64,000 nucleotides of DNA from Ruania albidiflava DSM 18029 (GTDB lineage: Bacteria; Actinomycetota; Actinomycetes; Actinomycetales; Beutenbergiaceae), in assembly GCF_000421225.1 (NCBI RefSeq), contig NZ_ATWL01000004.1, positions 186,001-250,000 on the forward strand, given 5' to 3'. Both the position numbers and the translations under genes were made by a program. Each line of letters opens with the position of its first letter. Position 1 is the first letter of the stretch. The notes below the pieces were generated by a model. That model saw only the letters and a program-made list of their open reading frames with translations, was not told where the DNA came from and did not search any database. Positions 27,317 through 36,096 of the stretch are shown here, piece after piece.

Positions 27317-28458
27317 CCGACCATTGTGTCCGCTGGGTCGCTCGGCGCTACCCCGTGCCCGGTCGGGTCCGGGCCAGTCGTGGCCTGCCCGCCCGTGCTG
27401 CGGTAGCTGCCATAGGCCCAGATCGCCAGCGCCAGCATCGGCCCCCAGTACCCCAGCGGCAGCAGGAAGAAGTACGGAGCGAACGGACCGGTGGGGTCCT
27501 GGACGAAGCTGATCGTCCACGGCACGGCCGCCAGGCAGACCAGACCAGCAACGATCGAGCCCGGCACGATCGCCGCTGCCGGCGGCACGGGTCGACCGCC
27601 GACCCGGGGCACCCAGCGGGGGAGACGCTCCCCCCACGGCAGGATCAGGCCGAGGGTGAGGATGGCCCCCATCCAGGCGCCCAGCGAGAGCATCAGGCCC
27701 CAGGCGGTGATCGCGTCGGTCGCCCCCTCCGGCAGGCCGATCGGCCACGGGGTCAGCCAGGTGAGCCGGGCGAGCGGGTAGGGCAGCGGCCCGAGAGCGG
27801 CCAGCACGGTGACCGGGCGGCGGTGGCGGACCAACCATGTGGTGGGGCGTTCCAGCCAGCTGGACCTGCGGGCTGCCCGCACGGTGAGCGTCATCCAGAG
27901 TGCGAGCGTGGTGTAGGTGAGCAGCATCGCCCAGATCGGGGCGCCCTTCTCGGCGAAGACCGCCAGGTTGGCGGCAAATGCGGTGCGGATCAGGTCCCGG
28001 AAGACGAGGACGGCAGCCACGCCGGCCGCCAGCGCGATGCCCAGTGGCCACCTGCTGCGTGGAGCGCGTACGGCAGCGACGACTCCCACGACCATCGCAG
28101 CCAGCGGCAGCACCATGGCCACCACGTACCCGGCGAGGGACAGGCCCTGCATGCTCGCCGTGGCACCGAACAGCCCGAGCACCAGGACCGGGGCGACCCC
28201 GCCGGCGACCCGGTTCGCGCCGGCGTCGGCTGGCCGGAGTGCGGCCAGGACGGCGCAGACCGTGCCGACCAGGGCGAGCACGGCGAGCAGACCAGCGTGG
28301 ACGGACAGTGGCAGGACGGCACGCAGCTGGGCCAGATGCGCATCGACGTACGGATTCAGCCCGGGCAGCACCAGCCAGACCACGCACTGGAGCAGCAGGG
28401 CTGCAGAGCACAGGGTAGCGGCGCGGGTGACTGCGCGAGGCAGTGGAGTGGTGTTCAT
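27313..28458 (-). CDS. Polytopic membrane protein in two-component operon
   Basis: A protein of 381 residues with roughly ten hydrophobic segments and no enzymatic motif that I recognise. It is the first gene of an operon with a histidine kinase and response regulator, both tied to it by ATGA overlaps, so it is likely a co-sensor, the protected target or a transporter whose activity is sensed. The start is ATG at 28458. A perfect 14-bp palindrome lies 37 bases upstream. Confidence 0.75.
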   Translation of the reverse strand: MNTTPLPRAVTRAATLCSAALLLQCVVWLVLPGLNPYVDAHLAQLRAVLPLSVHAGLLAVLALVGTVCAVLAALRPADAGANRVAGGVAPVLVLGLFGATASMQGLSLAGYVVAMVLPLAAMVVGVVAAVRAPRSRWPLGIALAAGVAAVLVFRDLIRTAFAANLAVFAEKGAPIWAMLLTYTTLALWMTLTVRAARRSSWLERPTTWLVRHRRPVTVLAALGPLPYPLARLTWLTPWPIGLPEGATDAITAWGLMLSLGAWMGAILTLGLILPWGERLPRWVPRVGGRPVPPAAAIVPGSIVAGLVCLAAVPWTISFVQDPTGPFAPYFFLLPLGYWGPMLALAIWAYGSYRSTGGQATTGPDPTGHGVAPSDPADTMVG

Positions 28459-28494
28459 GCGCCCAGCCTCGGCCCGGCAGGTGCAGCCACGACT

Positions 28495-28508
28495 CCCCCG
28501 ATCGGGGG
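28495..28508. promoter_or_regulatory. Perfect 14-bp palindrome upstream of the two-component operon
   Basis: CCCCCGATCGGGGG is a perfect palindrome 37 bases before the start of the membrane protein gene at 28458. The position suits an operator, perhaps for the operon's own response regulator, but nothing else supports the assignment. Confidence 0.4.
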
Positions 28509-28630
28509 ATCCTCACCTGCGGCGCTCCCCCAGTCCCGGACCGGCCGTCGTGGCGGTCGGGCCGGCCCGCCATGGCGAAGGTCGGACCTGGGCCGCGCGC
28601 TGGACCTGCCGGTAGGACGATACCGGCGTC

Positions 28631-30130
28631 TCAACGACCCTCGACGTCGAAGTCCACGATGAACAGCGACGAGCGTGGCCAGCGCACGTTCCGCACCCGC
28701 ACCGACCCGAGCGCACTGATGCTGCCGGCCCACGCGGTGAGCTCGCCGGCGACCCGCTCGGCGAGGCCTGCCAGCTCCTCCATGGGCGGATCGGTCAGGC
28801 CGCGCGCAGCGTACTCCTCCTGCAGGCGCCTGCGCACGACTGGCAGGTAGTGACCGTCCTCGATGATCTTGTGGTCCCGGAACTCCCGGCGCGCCACCGC
28901 CGCCTCAGCGGAGTGCTCGTGCAGTGCGCTCACCCCCGCGGCCAGCGTCGTGCCGATCGTGTTGCCGGCCGTGTTCCACCCGCCGTAGGCGACCAGCTCG
29001 CCGAGCACACCGGCGTCATCCAGCGCTCGTACCAGCTGGGGGTCGGAGCCGTTCGCGTAGCGCAGGTCGGCCAGGGCCGTGCGCCGGCCCGCCTCCAGGT
29101 GCATGCGGCCCGCGGCCGCCACCCTCGAGCTCTCCTGGCTGGTGTCCTCGGTGATCGGCAGACCCGTCCAGTCGCCAGGTTCGGGGGCGGGGCCGTGCAC
29201 GAGCAGGACCAGGTCGGCGGCCTCGGCGCGATCGACGCTCACCCCGCCGACGGCCTCGACCTGGGCGGCGATACCCTCCCCGACCGGGCGGTCCTCGTAC
29301 GGGGCGGTGCGCGCCAGCGACTCGGACTCTGGACAGTCGACGTACACCCGTGGCGCCAGCCCGCGCGCTCGGGCGGCCACGCGTGCCACGAGGGTGCTGG
29401 GCACCTCGTCCGCCCCCGGGTAGAGCAGGGCGCCGGAGTGCAGCCGCCTCGCCCAGCGGCCCACGGCGAGCCGGTCCGCAGCAGGCAGCCCGCGCTCGGC
29501 GGTGTCGTCAGATGTGATCACCAGATCGGTCAGCACGCCGTCGGCGGCCAGGTCGAGAGCGGCGAGGGTGACCACGTGGTTGCGCAGCCGCCGACGCAGC
29601 AGGTCCTCGCGGTAGGTGCCGGGGACGGCACGTTCGGCTGCGGCGACCTCCTCCGCCGACGCCTCGCCCCGCTCGTAGCGGTCCCAGGACTGGGAGAGCT
29701 CGAACAGGAGCCGCCCGTGCGTGGCCCAGTACTCCGGCTCCTCCAGGCCCCGACCACTGCTGTCGTAGTGCGGGAGCCGGGTGATGACCTGGCAGGCGTG
29801 CACCGGGGCGGTGAGCTCGCGCAGGACCTCGAGGCGGCCGATGACCTCCGCGATGCTGTCACTGGTGAGCCGCGAAGGGACCAGTCCGCCGTGCACCAAC
29901 AGGTCCAGCGAGATGATGTGGGCGTCGACCGAGGTATCGACGGACCGGAGCCAGTCGGCCAGCCCGGCCGGGTCGCCCGGCTGGCGGAACCGGGGCATCA
30001 GGTGTTCCGGTGGCCGCAGCACCTCCACCCCGCTGAATCCCGCGATCCGATAGGCGTACCCCGCGGTGTTGGGGCGCTCGTCCGGTGGGAGGATGGTCAT
30101 CCGCAGCCGACGCGCAGGTGCTGTGCTCAT
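28631..30130 (-). CDS. DUF4127 family protein
   Basis: About 499 residues. The opening ILPPDERPNTAGY matches the DUF4127 family, in which members of about 500 residues start with a similar DxRP-type motif. The part reading TSDDTAERGL and the C-terminal LVAYGGWNTAGNTIGT are further family-like blocks. The biochemical role is unknown, and nothing in the neighbourhood explains it. ATG at 30130 chosen; a GTG three codons upstream is possible. Confidence 0.8.
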   Translation of the reverse strand: MSTAPARRLRMTILPPDERPNTAGYAYRIAGFSGVEVLRPPEHLMPRFRQPGDPAGLADWLRSVDTSVDAHIISLDLLVHGGLVPSRLTSDSIAEVIGRLEVLRELTAPVHACQVITRLPHYDSSGRGLEEPEYWATHGRLLFELSQSWDRYERGEASAEEVAAAERAVPGTYREDLLRRRLRNHVVTLAALDLAADGVLTDLVITSDDTAERGLPAADRLAVGRWARRLHSGALLYPGADEVPSTLVARVAARARGLAPRVYVDCPESESLARTAPYEDRPVGEGIAAQVEAVGGVSVDRAEAADLVLLVHGPAPEPGDWTGLPITEDTSQESSRVAAAGRMHLEAGRRTALADLRYANGSDPQLVRALDDAGVLGELVAYGGWNTAGNTIGTTLAAGVSALHEHSAEAAVARREFRDHKIIEDGHYLPVVRRRLQEEYAARGLTDPPMEELAGLAERVAGELTAWAGSISALGSVRVRNVRWPRSSLFIVDFDVEGR

Positions 30131-30183
30131 CGACCCCACGCTAGAGCGCGCCGCCCCCCGGCCGGAACAGGGCGGTGCACGGG

Positions 30184-31236
30184 TCAGACGAACTGCACAG
30201 TGCGCTGCAGCGCGGTCCGGGCAGCGAACAGGTCCTCAGCGGACAGGGGTGCCACCCCCGGCAGGCCGGTGGCGAGCCGCGTGGCCAGCACGCGCCGGCG
30301 CACGACGAACCGCGCCGTCGACCCCTTGCTGCCCAGCGACGCCAGGTCGGTGGTCAGGGCGTCATCGTCCAGCACGATCACCAGTGCGGACAGCCGCACT
30401 CCCCAGTGCCGGGCGATGCGCGCGCGGTGCGCGAGCTCCTTCATCGGCCGGGTGCCCTTCGCCAGCCCGGTGCAGTGCAGCTTCTTGCCCTTCACCGTCA
30501 CCGGGGCACCCCAGTCCTCGGACTGCAGCACGAACAGACCTGTGGGTCCGAGCACTACATGGTCGATCTTCGCCGGGTTGGTGACACCGGCCGAGGCGTC
30601 CCGGGCCCAACGCTCGTTCCCGCGACCGGTGGCCACGTCGTGCCAGACGGTGAATGCCGAGCCCAGGTCGGCCAGCAGCCGGGCGGTCGCCTCCTCCGCC
30701 TGCGCGTCGGCCAGCGCGTGCCGGATCTCCCGCGGAGCGCTCGCAACCAGGCGGGCCTCGTAGGGGTCGTCGATGCTGACACCACGACCGACCCACTCCC
30801 GCAGCAGCGTCAGGTACCGCTCCCGGGACCAGCCACCCGGGTGACCATAGGACCGTGCTCGGGACGGCGCCCGGGTACCCCCCGCCGTCGACCCGGCGGT
30901 CCACACCCGGCCGGGAGCCGATCCGCCCGCGTGCCCGTTGCCCGCCGCCCGGGAAGCAGCCCTCGCGGACCCGGACGTTGCGCCGCCCGGGTGCGCGCCG
31001 CCGTCATAGGCAGCACGTTCCCCCGCGTGCGCGGCATCGTAGGCATGCCGTGCCTCCTGGGTGCCGACCAGCTGCCACGCCTGCTGCACCGCCAGGAACG
31101 AGTCCGCATCACCGCCGGTGTCCGGGTGCGTGCGCCGCAGCGCCCGCCGGTAGGCACGGCGCAGCGCCTCAGGGCTCGCCTCAGGCGACACCCCGAGCAC
31201 CTGGTAGGGCGTAGTGTCCCGGATCTGGTCGGTCAC
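30184..31236 (-). CDS. DnaJ-domain / NERD-domain fusion protein
   Basis: About 350 residues. An N-terminal J domain (about 8-65) carries the HPD tripeptide (THPDTGGD), expected to stimulate an Hsp70 ATPase. A Gly/Ala/Ser-rich linker (about 70-140) leads to a NERD-like nuclease-related domain with the signature KIDHVVLGPTGLFVLQSE and a following Lys-rich stretch. NERD domains are related to restriction-endonuclease folds. The GTG at 31236 gives a compact J domain; a GTG 12 codons upstream is an alternative. Joining a J domain to a nuclease-like domain is unusual and its purpose is not known. Confidence 0.8.
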   Translation of the reverse strand: MTDQIRDTTPYQVLGVSPEASPEALRRAYRRALRRTHPDTGGDADSFLAVQQAWQLVGTQEARHAYDAAHAGERAAYDGGAHPGGATSGSARAASRAAGNGHAGGSAPGRVWTAGSTAGGTRAPSRARSYGHPGGWSRERYLTLLREWVGRGVSIDDPYEARLVASAPREIRHALADAQAEEATARLLADLGSAFTVWHDVATGRGNERWARDASAGVTNPAKIDHVVLGPTGLFVLQSEDWGAPVTVKGKKLHCTGLAKGTRPMKELAHRARIARHWGVRLSALVIVLDDDALTTDLASLGSKGSTARFVVRRRVLATRLATGLPGVAPLSAEDLFAARTALQRTVQFV

Positions 31237-31315
31237 GGATCGGCTTTCGAGCTGGTGTGCGGCTGGCCTCACGGTACCCCGACAGCCTGGCTCGCCGGGC
31301 AGACCACCTGGTGCA

Positions 31316-32749
31316 TCAGCGCCGTACCGGGTCGACCAGCGTGCCCGCGGGCGTGCGCACCCACCACACCTTCTGGCTGCGGCGCTCGCGGGGGCTGCTG
31401 TACCGGTAGTCGAAGATGCGGGCTCGCACCCAGGCCGGCGGCACGCCGTCGAACGGATCGTGGGCGAGCAGCCGCAACGTGGCCGGATCCGCGGCCAGCA
31501 GCCGGCGCAGGAACGGTTCGAACCAGGCCAGCTGCGCCCGGGAACCCAGCGCCAGGAACCACATCCCCCAGTCCAGGCGCAGGTGGTAGGGGGCCCACTG
31601 CCGGGGCAGGAGCCGCGGGTCGCCCGGCTTGCCGGCGAAGCCGTACTCGCGCCACTCGGCGTGCTCCGGGTCGGCGTCCAGCGTGCCCTCCACCACGATC
31701 TCCTGGCGGCGGCGGGTGATGGAGCCGAACGCCCCGTAGGCGCCCACCAGGTGCCAACCGTTGTAGGAGGCGTTCATCAGCTGGCGCCGGCTGACCAGGT
31801 TCATCAGCGGCTTGCGGCTCAGCCACAGCACACCCGCACCCATCACGCAGACCACGACCACGAACGCCACCGGTGCCCCGACATAGCTCACCGGGTCGCC
31901 GACCAGGACCGCGTCACTCACCGCTGCGAACGCCAGCAGCATGGTGAGCCAGTTCAACCAGGCGAAGTTCCCCGAGGCGACCAGCCACAGCTGGGTGAGG
32001 ACCACCGCAGCAGCCGCCCAGGTGGCCACCGGCTGCGGGGCGAACAGCAGGAACGGCACCCCGAGCTGGACCACGTGGTTGGCGGCCACCTCCACCTTGT
32101 GCAACGGGCGGGGCAGATGGTGGAAGAACCAGCTCAGCGGGCCGGGCATCGGCTGGGTCTCGTGGTGGTAGTACAGCGCGGTCAGGTCCCGCCACACCGC
32201 ATCGCCACGGATCTTGATCAGCCCGGCGCCGAACTCCACCCGCAGCAGCAGCCACTTGAACGCGAGCAGCGTGAGGACCGGGGTGCCGGTCTGCTCCGAG
32301 CCCAGGAACGCGGCCAGGAACCCGGCCTCGAGCAGCAGCGACTCCCAGCCGAAGCCGTAGAACACCTGCCCGATGTTCACCACCGACAGGTACAGCAGGT
32401 ACAGCACGCCGAACACCGCCAACGGCACCCACCAGGGGCCACGCTGCGGCAGCCCGGCCACCACTGCGGCAGCGAGCAGCACACCGACCCAGCCGACCAC
32501 GCGCACCGCCCGGTCGCTGTACCGGGCGTGGAAAAGCGTGGGCAGGGCCCAGAAGCTCACCCGGCCGGCGTGCGGACGCACCGGCAGCAGACCATGCTCC
32601 CCGAGCAGGGCGGGAAACTGCCGCAGCACGGCGAGGAAGGCCACCAGGTAGATCGCCGCGATGCCGCGCTGCAGCACCACCCGGGCGATGTCGTAGTGCT
32701 CCGCTGCGAACCAGCCGAACCAGTCCACTGTCTCGACCTCCACCGGCAC
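31316..32749 (-). CDS. Lipase maturation factor (LMF)-family membrane protein
   Basis: A protein of 477 residues. The N-terminal three quarters hold multiple helices, with motifs typical of the LMF family: LLRVEFGAGLIKIRGD, then WRDLTALYYHHETQPMP. A soluble C-terminal part contains APYHLRLDWGMWFLALG. In animals LMF1 is an ER protein needed to fold lipases; the bacterial relatives are uncharacterised. GTG start at 32749. No lipase gene is adjacent. Confidence 0.88.
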   Translation of the reverse strand: MPVEVETVDWFGWFAAEHYDIARVVLQRGIAAIYLVAFLAVLRQFPALLGEHGLLPVRPHAGRVSFWALPTLFHARYSDRAVRVVGWVGVLLAAAVVAGLPQRGPWWVPLAVFGVLYLLYLSVVNIGQVFYGFGWESLLLEAGFLAAFLGSEQTGTPVLTLLAFKWLLLRVEFGAGLIKIRGDAVWRDLTALYYHHETQPMPGPLSWFFHHLPRPLHKVEVAANHVVQLGVPFLLFAPQPVATWAAAAVVLTQLWLVASGNFAWLNWLTMLLAFAAVSDAVLVGDPVSYVGAPVAFVVVVCVMGAGVLWLSRKPLMNLVSRRQLMNASYNGWHLVGAYGAFGSITRRRQEIVVEGTLDADPEHAEWREYGFAGKPGDPRLLPRQWAPYHLRLDWGMWFLALGSRAQLAWFEPFLRRLLAADPATLRLLAHDPFDGVPPAWVRARIFDYRYSSPRERRSQKVWWVRTPAGTLVDPVRR

Positions 32750-32797
32750 GCTATCGCGACCGCACAGGGGGAGCAGCGTGAGCGTGCGGTGTGCTCG

Positions 32798-33685
32798 CTA
32801 CTGCCAGGCGTCCAGGTGGCGGTGGTGGGAGCCCTCGGGCGGCACGTACTCCACGTGGTGCTCGGGGTCCAGGTAGGTGCGGGCGAAGGTGAGCGAGGCG
32901 GCCAGGTCGGCGACCCGCTCCGCAGCAGACCGGGCCCTTCGGGTGCTGATCTCCACCACCACGTCCCCGAGGAACTGGCGCCGGCTGAGCTCGGTGAGCA
33001 CCTCCGCGCACGGCTGGTCGCCCCGCCCGGGCACCAGGTGCTCGTCCATCATCGACGGCGACCCGTCCGCCAGGTGCAGATGAGCCAGCCGCCCGCCGAA
33101 CACGTCCAGCAGGTCCAGGCTGTTCTGCCGCGCCACAGCGGCGTGGGAGAGGTCCAGCGTCACGTTCTCGTAGTCGTGCTCCGTGGGGTCCCATCCGGGC
33201 AGGTAGGCCTTCATCTCCCGTTTCCGGCCCCGCCAGGGGTACATGTTCTCGACGGCGATCGTCACGTCCCGGGTCGCGTTCAGCGCCCGTACGTGCTCGG
33301 CGAAGCCGCGCGCATACCGGTACTGCCAGCGGAACGGCGGGTGCACCACCACAGTGGGGGCACCGAGGTCCTCGGCGAGGGTGACCGTCTGGTCCAGCTT
33401 GCCACCGGGGGAGGAGCCCATCACCCGCCGGGAGAGCAGCAGCGTGGGCGCGTGGATGCTGCGGATCGGCATCCCGTACCGGGCGCTGAGCTTGCTGAGC
33501 GTCTTGCGGTCCTGGCTGGTGGGGTCGGACAGCACCATCACCTCGATGCCGTCGTAGCCCAGCTCGGCCGCGATCTCGAATGCGAACGGCACCTTGCGCG
33601 GATACACGCTGACCGTGGAGAGGGTGACCGCGATCGACGCGCCGGGGATCCCCGGCGCTTCCGGTTGGTTCAGCGCCTCGACCAT
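32798..33685 (-). CDS. Sugar phosphate isomerase/epimerase-like TIM-barrel protein
   Basis: A protein of 295 residues of the AP endonuclease 2 / xylose-isomerase-like TIM-barrel family. Recognisable parts are ELGYDGIEVMVL early in the barrel, TVVVHPPFRWQ, VTIAVENMYPW with a probable metal-binding Glu, and the helix VTLDLSHAAVARQ. The metal-binding His/Glu/Asp pattern is consistent with isomerases, epimerases or endonuclease IV-type hydrolases, and the substrate is not predictable. It is divergent from the haem uptake locus. ATG start at 33685. Confidence 0.8.
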   Translation of the reverse strand: MVEALNQPEAPGIPGASIAVTLSTVSVYPRKVPFAFEIAAELGYDGIEVMVLSDPTSQDRKTLSKLSARYGMPIRSIHAPTLLLSRRVMGSSPGGKLDQTVTLAEDLGAPTVVVHPPFRWQYRYARGFAEHVRALNATRDVTIAVENMYPWRGRKREMKAYLPGWDPTEHDYENVTLDLSHAAVARQNSLDLLDVFGGRLAHLHLADGSPSMMDEHLVPGRGDQPCAEVLTELSRRQFLGDVVVEISTRRARSAAERVADLAASLTFARTYLDPEHHVEYVPPEGSHHRHLDAWQ

Positions 33686-33776
33686 GTCGCCAGGGTAGCC
33701 CGGGGACCCGAGGTGCTGCGTTCCGAGGAGCGCAGCAGTGCTGGCGGGCGAGGTTGCACGTCGACCATCGCGATGG

Positions 33777-33817
33777 CTAAGTTAAGGCTTGCCTTAATTA
33801 GGGCAGCCTTAACTTAG
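33777..33817. promoter_or_regulatory. Tandem DtxR/IdeR-type iron boxes
   Basis: A 41-bp AT-rich island with 11-bp perfect outer arms (CTAAGTTAAGG and CCTTAACTTAG). Inside are the boxes TTAAGGC-TT-GCCTTAA (33782-33797) and TTAGGGC-A-GCCTTAA (33798-33812), both close to the actinobacterial iron-box pattern. It ends 22 bases before the htaA start, so iron-bound DtxR/IdeR would block the promoter. This is the usual logic for haem uptake genes. Confidence 0.8.
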
Positions 33818-33839
33818 TTCTGACTCGACGGAGATTTCC

Positions 33840-36096
33840 ATGCAACGATCTGTCGTCGCGCGCGCCAAGAGAGCTCTTGCGGCCAGTGCGACTGTGTTCC
33901 TCGCAGCCACCGGAGCGGTCACGCTCGCGGCCGCGCCCGCGTCCGCAGCCGAAGGAACGGTGAGCGACGCCACGTTGAGCTGGGGAGTGCGGGAGTCCTT
34001 CCGCAACTACGTCGAGGGCCCGATCGCGCACGGACAGATCACCACCTCCGAGGTGAGCGAGTCCGCCGCCGGGTACGACTTCACCGGCGGCGCCGGCGTC
34101 GCCGACCCCGAGGCAGGGGACCGCAGCCGTCTCCTTCCCCGGGTCGGTGCACTTCCAAGGGCACGAGAGCAGCGAGCCAGGGGTCTACATCCTGGACATG
34201 CTCATCGAGAACGTCCAGGTGGAGGTGGCCGGACCGGACGAGGTGTACCTGGTGGCCGATCTCACCTCTCGCCCGTTCGAGTCGATGACCGAGCCGAGCG
34301 ACCTGGAGACCCATGAGGGCGTCCGGCTGGTCAGCGTGGACGCCGATGCGGTGACGGTCGATGACGAGCTGGTCTCCGCAGACGGCGCCGCGACCGCCAT
34401 CACCGCGGACGGTTCAGTGGCCTTCGGTGAGTTCTACGACGCTGGTGAGGCGATGGATCCGGTCACCTTCGCGCTGCCGGTGACCGTGCCGGAGGACAAC
34501 GAGCCGCCTGCGGAGGAGGACCCGGGTGAGGAGGACCCCGGTGAGGATCCGCCGGGTGAGGAGGACGAGCAGCCGGGCGAGGACGACCCAGCGGAGGACG
34601 AGCAGCCGGGTGAGGAGGACCAGCCCGGGGACGAGCAGCCGGACGAGGACGCCGGTGAGCCCTCCGACGAGGAGAGCCCGGACCGCCCAGAGAACCCGGA
34701 GAGCCCCGGGACCGACCAGGACGACCCAGGCCCCGCCGTCGAGCAGGACGAGACCGCTACCACCAGCCTGGCTGCCGAGAGCACCGCGCTGACCTGGGGG
34801 CTGAAGCAGTCCTTCCTCAGCTACATCCAGGGCCCGATCGCCCACGGGGAGGTCAGCACGGACGGCGGCATCACTTTCGACGGTGACGCGTTCACCTTCT
34901 CCGACGGCAGCGGCGCAGGCGACTCCGCCGACGGCACCGCGCTGGTCGCCTACCCCGGCACCATCTCCTTCACCGGGCACGACGGTCTGCTCGACCTGAC
35001 GGTCTCGGACCTACGCCTGCGCATCGACACCCCAACCACGGGTGCGATCGTCGCCACGATGGTCTCCAGGTCGTTGGAGACCGGCGAGTACGAGACGTTC
35101 ACCGGTATCGACCTGGCCGAAGTGACCCTGTCCGGGGCGGAGGTGGCCGAGGGCGACCTGCAGCTCCGTGACGCACCCGCGACGCTCACCGAGGAGGGCG
35201 CCGGTGGGTTTGCCGGGTTCTACGAGGCCGGGGCTGAGCTGGACCCAGTCTCTGCTCAGATCACCTTCGTCGCCACAGAGGATGACACCACCCCGCCGCC
35301 GCCGGGCGACCCGCAGGTGCCGACCACCCCGGGTACCGGGAACAATGCCGGAGGTTCTGCGGGGGGCCAGGGGACCGGTGGCGACCCTGCCGGTGAGGAC
35401 CCCGCGGGTACCGACCCGGCGGCGGAGACCGAGGACCCTGCGGCCGTGTGCACCGCGAACGCGGTCAGCGGCGCCACCCTCAGCTGGGGCCTGAAGTCCA
35501 GCTTCCGCAGCTACATCTCCGGCGGCATCGCCAACGGCGGCTGGACCACCAGCGGTGGTATCAGCGACAGCGACGGCGGCTGGACGTTCGCCGACGGCAG
35601 CGGCTCGATCAACACCGAGACCCTGGGCGGGTCGGTGACCTTCCCGGGCACGCTGCACTTCACCGGGCACGACGGCATCCTCGACCTGCAGATCAGCGAC
35701 CTGACCCTGCGGCTGACCGGCCCGACCTCCGGGAGCCTGTACGCGGACATGGTCTCCAACGACATGGAGGGCAACACCAGCACCTACTCGGGCATCCAGC
35801 TCGCCACGGTGTCCTTCCCGGCGGTGAGCGCAGGGTCGAGCATCACCCTGTCTGGGGCCTCGGTCACCCTGACCTCCGCCGGCGCCGAAGGGTTCGCCGG
35901 GTTCTACGAGGCCGGGACCACGCTGGACACCCTGGACGCAGAGCTCCCGCTCGGCGGGCCCGTGGACTGCTCGGCAGCTGCCGGCACCACGCTCGCAGCC
36001 ACCGGCGCAGACCCGGTCGCGCCGCTGCTGGCAGTGGCCGGGGTGCTGATGCTGCTCGGCATCGCCCTCGTTCTCCGGCGGTCCGTGCTGCGATGA
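33840..36096 (+). pseudogene. htaA: Three-domain HtaA haem-binding surface protein, frameshifted
   Basis: The ATG at 33840 opens a signal peptide ending ASA-AE, then a first HtaA domain (SFRNYV). The frame is lost at a GGGG run (34116-34119): removing one G rejoins it to the frame that reads HFQGHES and continues to the stop at 36096, giving a 751-residue protein. The joined protein has three HtaA domains, each with the conserved Tyr-bearing SFxxYI/V motif and the FxGH motif. Pro/Glu-rich acidic linkers separate them. The C-terminus is LAATG (718-722), a hydrophobic helix and RR, a sortase class E-type sorting signal. In corynebacteria HtaA takes haem from haemoproteins and passes it to HmuT. 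The downstream hmuT overlaps by ATGA and is intact, so this may be a sequencing error or a recent mutation. Confidence 0.85.

Noticed and set aside
31214-33817. 867-codon plus-strand frame opposite the LMF-like and TIM-barrel genes
   Set aside because: Antisense to two conserved genes; His/Gln/Arg-rich without domains.
34500-34760. GAGGA-rich repeats as a possible CRISPR or DNA repeat array
   Set aside because: They are in-frame codons for a Pro/Glu/Asp linker of HtaA, with no regular spacers.
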